A stretch of DNA of 64,000 bases from Bedellia somnulentella (Eukaryota > Arthropoda > Insecta > Lepidoptera > Bedelliidae), in the NCBI GenBank assembly GCA_963576735.1, contig OY755173.1, positions 7,658,873 through 7,722,872 of the forward strand, in the 5' to 3' direction. The position numbers and the translations under genes were made by a program. Positions 36,301 to 43,773 of this stretch are shown piece after piece. Under the pieces are notes generated by a model, which had not been told where the DNA came from, did no database searches, and worked only from the letters and a program-made list of their open reading frames with translations. Position 1 is the stretch's first letter; each line of letters opens with the position of its first letter.

Positions 36301-39300
36301 ATAAGATAAGACCTTTTATTAGCCCAGGAATTCGTCTCAAGTTATGTGAGAGCTTGGTCTTGTCACAGTTGGGGTATTGCGATGTAGTATACGGACCTTG
36401 TCTTAAAAAAAATACTGAAAAAAGAATACAACGCGTTCAAAATGCCTGCATGCGTTTTTGTTATAACATACCTCGCCGACACCATATAACACCTTATTTA
36501 ATCGAGAAAAAAATACTGAACATGAAGTACTCTAGATCTCTTAAGTATTCTTGTTTGGTTTACAAGATTTTAAAGAAAGGTATCCCTAAATATTTATATA
36601 ATAAACTAAACTTTTCTCTTCGTCAACGTAGAAATATTCTTCTTCCTCCGAAGCACAACCTCACTAAGACGAAAGGCTGCTTCAAAATAGTAGCTTCCAA
36701 ATGTTGGAACGATATACCGCCTCCTATAAAGGAAGCACGCACTGTTGAAACATTTAGGAATAAACTGCGAGAATGGCTTACTGTTTCTCAGCAAAATGAA
36801 TTTGGAGCTCAGTATGGTTGTGCTTCACCCCCACCTTGACGTTATTCCGTCTAAGTTGTTTAAAATATAGATATACATGTGTATGTATATGTATGTGTAT
36901 GTAGCTCATATATATATATATGTGTAAGTTTGTATATATATATATATATATATATATAACACTATCATAAATGAATATAGATGATAAAAATTACACGTAT
37001 ACATAATATATATTATGTATACGTGTAATTTTTTAAATTCATATATATATATATATATATATACTATATATTATGTATACGTGTAATTTTTATCATCTAT
37101 ATTCATTTATGATAGTGTTTGTGATGTGTATGTATAAGTATATACATACAAAATTGTATATTATATGTAAACATATGTTAATATTTAATCGCCTGCATTA
37201 ATTAGGTGATTGTTTATTAGTTTTTGTAAATATTATTATTTTTTGAGTGCTCAATTGTTTGTGTGTTTTTGTATGAATTAGTTATAAGCTAGACTTAAGT
37301 TTTGTATATAGTAATTTTTGTTATAAGTTTTTGTTTTGTAATTGTTTATTTCATGTCATGTGTTTGAAGAAAGACAAATAAATGCTTTTATTATTATTAT
37401 TATTATTTTGGGTATGACTTTTAGTTCCTCGCCTCTCCCATGGCCGAAAAAGAAAATATAAATTTTAAATGGGAGAGGCGGTACTCCCCGACAAGAGCAC
37501 AGTCGGTCGGGGTCAGGGAGTCAGGTTCAAGAACCGACGGACGATCCGAGCCGTATCGAGCAGTACCGCTTTCTGCATCTGTGCTGGAACCGACACGCCA
37601 CAGAAATCCAACCGCCTCAAGTTGGTCGCGAGGCTGGTTGGAATTAACCCGTTCGCGGACAAAACAATTGGGATTATTTCTGTCGAAGTCACACCCCACA
37701 TGTCGGTGATCTCGTGAGCCAGATCGAGATATTTCCGACGCTTCTCGGTGTCGGCTTTCACGAGACCCTCGTCATGAGGGATAGTGACATCCACTAGAAA
37801 TACCCTCGACTGCGACCGATCCCATACCACGATATCAGGCTTATTCGCTAGAATAGTCCTGTCCGTGATAACGGATCGGTCCCAATAGATTTTGGCACTC
37901 GTCTGTCCAGAGCGTCGAGTTCGGTCTGAGTCCATCTGAGCACGCCAAATGTGTACATCAGTACAGGCATGACCCAGGAGTTAATGGCTCGGATCTTATT
38001 AACGCCTGACAAGTAGCTATTAAGCACACTTTTCAGGCGTTCATAAAACTCCTCGCAAACACCCTGTTTCACGTCTGCCACCTTCACACCGATGGTTTGT
38101 GACATGCCCAGATACCGGTATGTTTCAGCCTCGGAGAGTGCCCTCAAATGATTGGTGCCGACATCGACACCATCAGAGTGCACGACATGCCCCTTCTCAA
38201 CATGGATGACCGCATTATTATTATTATTATTACTTGTCCTATAAACTTCACCCTCCTAAAAATAAGTCAAAAATTCTTCTGCAACGCAGCTTTGGTAGTA
38301 TAGATCTGGATAGGCTGCGACATGATGCCTCGAACATTGACTGGACGTCATGTACTACAGCGGATACTGTCGATGAACAAGTGAACACTTTCAATACTCT
38401 ACTCACAGCACTTTAGAACGTTCATGCACCAATAAAAGCGGTGAAAATGAAACATTTACCGGCACCATGGCTCAGTACTGATATTAAAAATCTTTTGACT
38501 AAAAAAGCACGTGCCAAGTCTAAATTTAAATCTCGACCAACTGATGTAAATAAAGAAAAGTATGTTTTAATTCGAAATCATTGCAATAGGGTGTGTAGGG
38601 ATGCACAACGAAACCACAGTCATGAATCCGTTGAAAATGGCGATCCAGCTAAAATCTGGAAGTTTCTTAGATCCTTAGGAGTTGGAAAATCTCGTCAAGA
38701 TTCAATCCCAAAAGACATTGACCTCAAGTTACTTAACAATCATTTTTCCTCATCTTCTGCCTTTGGAGGTTTTCAAAAGGCTGAAACATTAAATTATCTT
38801 TCTGCACTTCCAACTCCGGATCATCCACCCTTTAATATGTGTCAATTCTCCGATTGTGGTGTTAATAAGAGCATTATATCTATTACATCAAACGCAGTAG
38901 GCGGTGATTGTATTAGCCGTAAAATGATATTGCCTATCCTTGACATAATTGCTCCCGTTATCACCAAAATCTTTAACAATTCCATATCCTCAGGATCATT
39001 TCCAACAATATGGAAAGAAGCCCAAGTTATCCCTATTCCTAAAAAAGTCAATCTTAAGTCCTTTTCTGAATATCGTCCTATATCTATCCTCCCTTTCCTT
39101 TCTAAAGTTCTTGAACGACTAGTTAATAGACAGCTCAGTGACTTTCTCACTAAAAATGATCTCCTTAATCCTTTTCAATCTGGTTTCCGTCCTTCTCACA
39201 GTACTGTCACGGCTCTTGTCAAAATTACTGACGACATTCGTTTGGGGATGGATAAGGGTCTGCTGACTATCCTAGCATTGCTAGATTTTAGTAGTGCCTT

Positions 39301-42300
39301 CAACACAGTTGACTTCGAAATATTATTAGCTTTACTTCGTTCTCTTAACATATCTCCAACGGTGATTGACTGGTTTCGTAGTTATCTACTAGGACGACGG
39401 CAGCGTATTCGCATCGAGGAGTCTTACTCTCCCTGGTGCGAGTTAACTGCCGGTGTTCCACAGGGTGGTGTGTTGTCTCCTCTTTTATTTGCTATATTTA
39501 TTAATAGTATTTCTCTTCAACTAACTTCTTCCTACCACCTTTATGCAGATGATCTTCAGATTTACACACAGGCTAATTTTGACCGATTAAATATGTCCAT
39601 AAACTTGATTAATGTTGATTTGGAGCGGATTTTGAAATGGAGTGAAGCATATGGACTAAAAGTGAATCCAAATAAGACACAGATAATTATAGTCGGTAGT
39701 TCTCGAATTATTTCTAGGATCGACTATAAGTCACTACCGCCTATATTATTTGACGGAACATCAATTCCTTTTAGCCCTACAGTAAAAAACCTAGGGATAA
39801 TGATAGACAGCACCTTATCTTGGGTGCCACAATTAGAAATGGTTAGCCGAAAGATGTTCGCTTCAGCGGGATCCCTCAGAAGATTGCGTAATTTTCTTCC
39901 TACTGCTACTAAAACTGCGTTAGCTCAATCACTTCTCTTGCCCCTTCTTGACTATGCTGATACCTGCTACCTTGATATAACTGAAGAGCAACTTAATAAA
40001 CTTGAGCGCCTCCAAAACTTTTGCATTAGGTTTATTTTTGGATTGAGGAAATATGATCATGTATCTGTATATCGCACTCAACTGAAATGGCTTCCTATTC
40101 GTCTCCGCCGGAATGCACATACACTTTCTCTCCTTTACTCTATTTTGTTCAATCCTGCCACCCCTTTCTATCTAAAAGAACGTTTTCAATTTCTCTCCTC
40201 TTCCCACGATCTTAATCTACGTTCTGAACATAATCTTCTATTAAGCATTCCCTCCCATTCAACCAATTACTATGGCTCCTCCTTCACTGTGCAGGCTGTT
40301 CAATTGTGGAACGCACTTCCGGTAGAGATTCGTCAGGCTAAATCCCAATCTATTTTCAAGGATATGGTAAAAAAGCACTACCTCACTGAAACGCTATAAT
40401 ACTGTTGCAAATTAAATTATATATATTAAGTATATCAATAAAAATATGTATCATAATATTTATATGTATTATAAGTTTTAATTTATTGTATCATAGTATT
40501 TCTATGTTTGTTAATAGTTTATTATTTTATAACTAGATTTAAGTATGACAGGATTGTTGTATTGTTTGTGCAGATTAACGCATTTTGTTGTACATCTATC
40601 TCACATGACTCTAATTTATTGACCTCTCCATTCGAAGGTTGTCTGGAAGAGATCGCTTTTAGTGATAAGACCGCCAATTGTACTTTTGTTAATTCATTCT
40701 GTGTATTTGTAATTGTTTTTCCATATTTGATGTACAATAAAGAGTTTTCTATTCTATTCTATTCTATTTTTCTGTTCAATAAAACTTTTAGCACAACAGG
40801 TGACAGGTGACAATTTTTCGTGAAAAACTTGTCAACCTTGCTTTATTGAACAGTAAATTGTCACGAAATATCGACATATTACTACTGATTAATACTGATT
40901 TTCAGCCAGGACCGGTTATGACTGACAAATATCAAAACAATTTTATATATATACTAGCTTTTTGCCCGCGACTTCGTCCGCGTGGACTTCATTTTTTGCA
41001 TCCGGTTTACATTCAAAATTCCGAAACACTATCTCAACCATAACATAACATAAACGTTCACGCCGAACATCCCCGAAGGGGTTGGCAGAGGTACTAATAC
41101 TTCTGAACATAACGTGACTTAACCAACCAGTTTTTTTATATTTATATTCCCGCGGGCGTTGTAAAGGATATAAAAGACATTGAGGCTTTTCAAGTGATTG
41201 TTGGGCGATGCAGTTGATGACCCATCACTAATAACCTTTATTTAACTACCTTTTCTGAATTTCATAAATTCAATCGCACCAAGTTTTATGTTTCTAGATA
41301 CAAAAATGTCAAAAATCTCTATATTAACTTTCATTTGCTCTATCAACCTCTTAGGGGTTGAGTTCCAAAAAAATCCTTTTTAATTTTTCATAAGAATCAT
41401 GAACCAAACCATTTTGTACCAAGTTTCTATGTTCAAAATGAGAATATCTTAGTAAGTACAAATACGAATAGTAGTTTGGCGCTTCGGCGGCGGCCCGCTG
41501 CTGCCCCTTGCACCGTTGGTGATAGTGGGAGAGCTTGCAGCGATTGCTCGGGAATATGGGGATGGTTAGTGGTGGATCTCCATACAAAATAATCGCTGAA
41601 GTAAAGGGATAGTGCTAGCTATTATTATATATATTGCTATTCAAAGCTAACAAAACAAAAAAAATAGTACAAAAAGCTTGAATCACCTGAGATACGAATC
41701 CGGAACGATTGATTCATAATAGTTCTAGTTAAATATTCAACGGTGGCAAATTTACTTTCCGCCCACAGCTTCGCCCGCGTGGAATTCGGTTATATTGCGG
41801 TATAAAGTATAAAACTTCTCATTCCCACAGAAAACCGGCCAAGTGCGAGTCGGATCGCGCACTAAGGGTTCCGTACTATCATATATATAGAAAATCCCGT
41901 TTGTGTGAAAATCATGGGAGCCAAATTAGGTAAGTAATTTGATTTATGACGTTTAAAAATAGAACTACGGGCTAGATCTCATTCAAACCAATTTTCGTTA
42001 GTAGTTTGTATAGTAATACACATCATATATTTTTTTCAGTTTTATCATGCCCATATTTTAGAAGTTACGGGGGGGGGACACACATTTTACCACTTTGAAA
42101 AAGTCTCTCGCGCAAACTATTCAGTTTTGAAAAAAATGATATAAGAAACCTCAACATCATTTTCAAATACCTTTTGATAGATACCCCACACGTATAGGTT
42201 TGATGAAAAAAAATAATTTGAGTTTCAGTTCTATGTATGGGGAACCCTAAAAATTTTGGTTTTTTTTTCAGATTTTATTTTAAAATCTTAATGCGGTTTA

Positions 42301-43734
42301 CAGAATACATCTACGCACCAATTTTCTATAATGTAGTTCTTATAGTTTCGGAATAAACTGGCTGTGACATACGGACGGACGGACGGACAGACGGACAGAC
42401 ATGACGAATCTATAAGGGTCCCGTTTTTGCCATTTGGCTACGGAACCCTAAAAATCTAAGAAGAGCGATGTATCGCTGGATATGCTCAGTTGTTAAACCA
42501 AATCTGAATGGGACACTGTATTAAATGTTTTCCCTTGTGGAGCTAAAACTTGCAGATTTTGGGCACTGAAAACCCGGGAACACGCTACATAGAGCTGATC
42601 ATGCGAAAAACAATGTTTTTTCAAGTGTACTCCAGCAACCCTTAGAGTTTGGCCTTGAGCTCTATTAATGGTCATTGCAAATGAAACCCTTATAGCAAAT
42701 TGAAGTATTTTAAATTGAAATGGGAGGTCTTTTGGAATAATCGCAATCCGAGGTATGAGTTTTGATTGAGATTGGCTGCGCCAGTTAAAATAGTGGCTGT
42801 AATAATGTTCCGCCCAAGCTGAGTGACACGCAGCCTGGTACCATTACACAGTCTAGGGGCATCGAGATTACGCATGAGCATCACCGGAATACTTACTTTT
42901 AGTTTTATTTTATGAGAAGTGGCTGAGGAATTTCTAATTACACAGCTCTGGCTACCCCTTTTAGGGATTTATAACCGTGAGTATATGTATGTATGTATGT
43001 TTATGAGAAGGCACCCCAAATAATTCCAAAGAATTTAAGAACACCACAGGATATGACGTACTATGTTCTGTTTCTATCACTGTGTCTACAGATAAATATT
43101 CAGTATTTTCTCCCATATCTTCATCATTCAAATTATTTTCATTTATTTTAGTGACCGTTTCATTTTTTGGTGCGCGTTCGCACAGCACCTAGAAAAAAGC
43201 ACTAAACTAACCTAATTGTTATACAACTACTGACTAAAACCCGAAATCCATAAAAAAACACAATTCAATCTAAAATATTAGGAACCAAAAAATACTCCAA
43301 ACTAAACTTTAAAAATCTACACAACGAACAAAGCGCACTAAACTAACCTAACTATTATTCAGCCTACTGCGAAAAACCTAAAATCTATAAAATGCACACT
43401 ACAATAATAAAATCCGGCCCCTGGTTAAAGCGTAAGATATCATCCCACTTCTTAAGTATCTTAAAAATACATCGTAAGCACGTTTTAAAAATACCCAGCG
43501 CCATCTCTTGCATTCCTCGAGAACTAAATATTACCTTGTTTTAAACGACACACAGCGCAAGCAAACAATATTTTTGTTATCCCTCGGGATTATCATTTTC
43601 CCGGGATAAAAGTACTCTATTATTTAATTTGGACTTCTAGCTATATGTCTGCAAAATTTCAAAGCAATCGGTTCAGTAGTTGCGGCGTGAAAGCGGCACA
43701 AATAAACAAACAAACAAACTCACTTTCCGATTTA

Positions 43735-43773
<39 letters not shown>

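Larger units (their letters stand above)
36166..37411 (+). mobile_element. LINE-B: 5'-truncated non-LTR retrotransposon inserted in LINE-A
   Basis: Contains an RT C-terminal frame (36168-36839), a 3' UTR with (TATG)/(TA) microsatellites and long hairpins, and a (ATT)n tail starting at 37387. Insertion splits LINE-A between LLYFF and SYKLHPPK. The 5' truncation is extreme (no RT active site). Confidence 0.85.
22750..40771 (+). mobile_element. LINE-A: CR1-like non-LTR retrotransposon, scattered by later insertions
   Basis: Four plus-strand pieces in correct order and frame logic: ORF1 (23074-23628 and 31230-31402), endonuclease (35373-36165), reverse transcriptase (38234-40399), and a 3' end whose tail is AATAAAGAG plus repeated TTCTA (to 40771). 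Interruptions: LINE-C with its own inserts (23629-31228), a composite insert (about 31640-35025) and LINE-B plus a Dong-type element (36166-38233). The 5' boundary is uncertain. CTGTTTAATAAAAC near 22733 and CTGTTCAATAAAAC near 40784 could be a target duplication, but similar ends occur in a MITE elsewhere. The pentamer tail suits the CR1 group. Confidence 0.75.
41758..43745. repeat. Composite repeat block bounded by common lepidopteran motifs
   Basis: Starts with TTCCGCCCACAGCTTCGCCC and ends with CAAAATTTCAAAGCAATCGG, TTCAGTAGTTGCGGCGTGAA and CAAACAAACAAAC before a (TA)n run. These edges are often seen around a non-autonomous lepidopteran repeat. Inside are the repeat at 41826-42452, a Helitron relic and family A copy 12. 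Confidence 0.5.

Noticed and set aside
42470..42492. Helitron 3' terminus
   Set aside because: A hairpin is present, but no clean CTRR ending followed by T was found.
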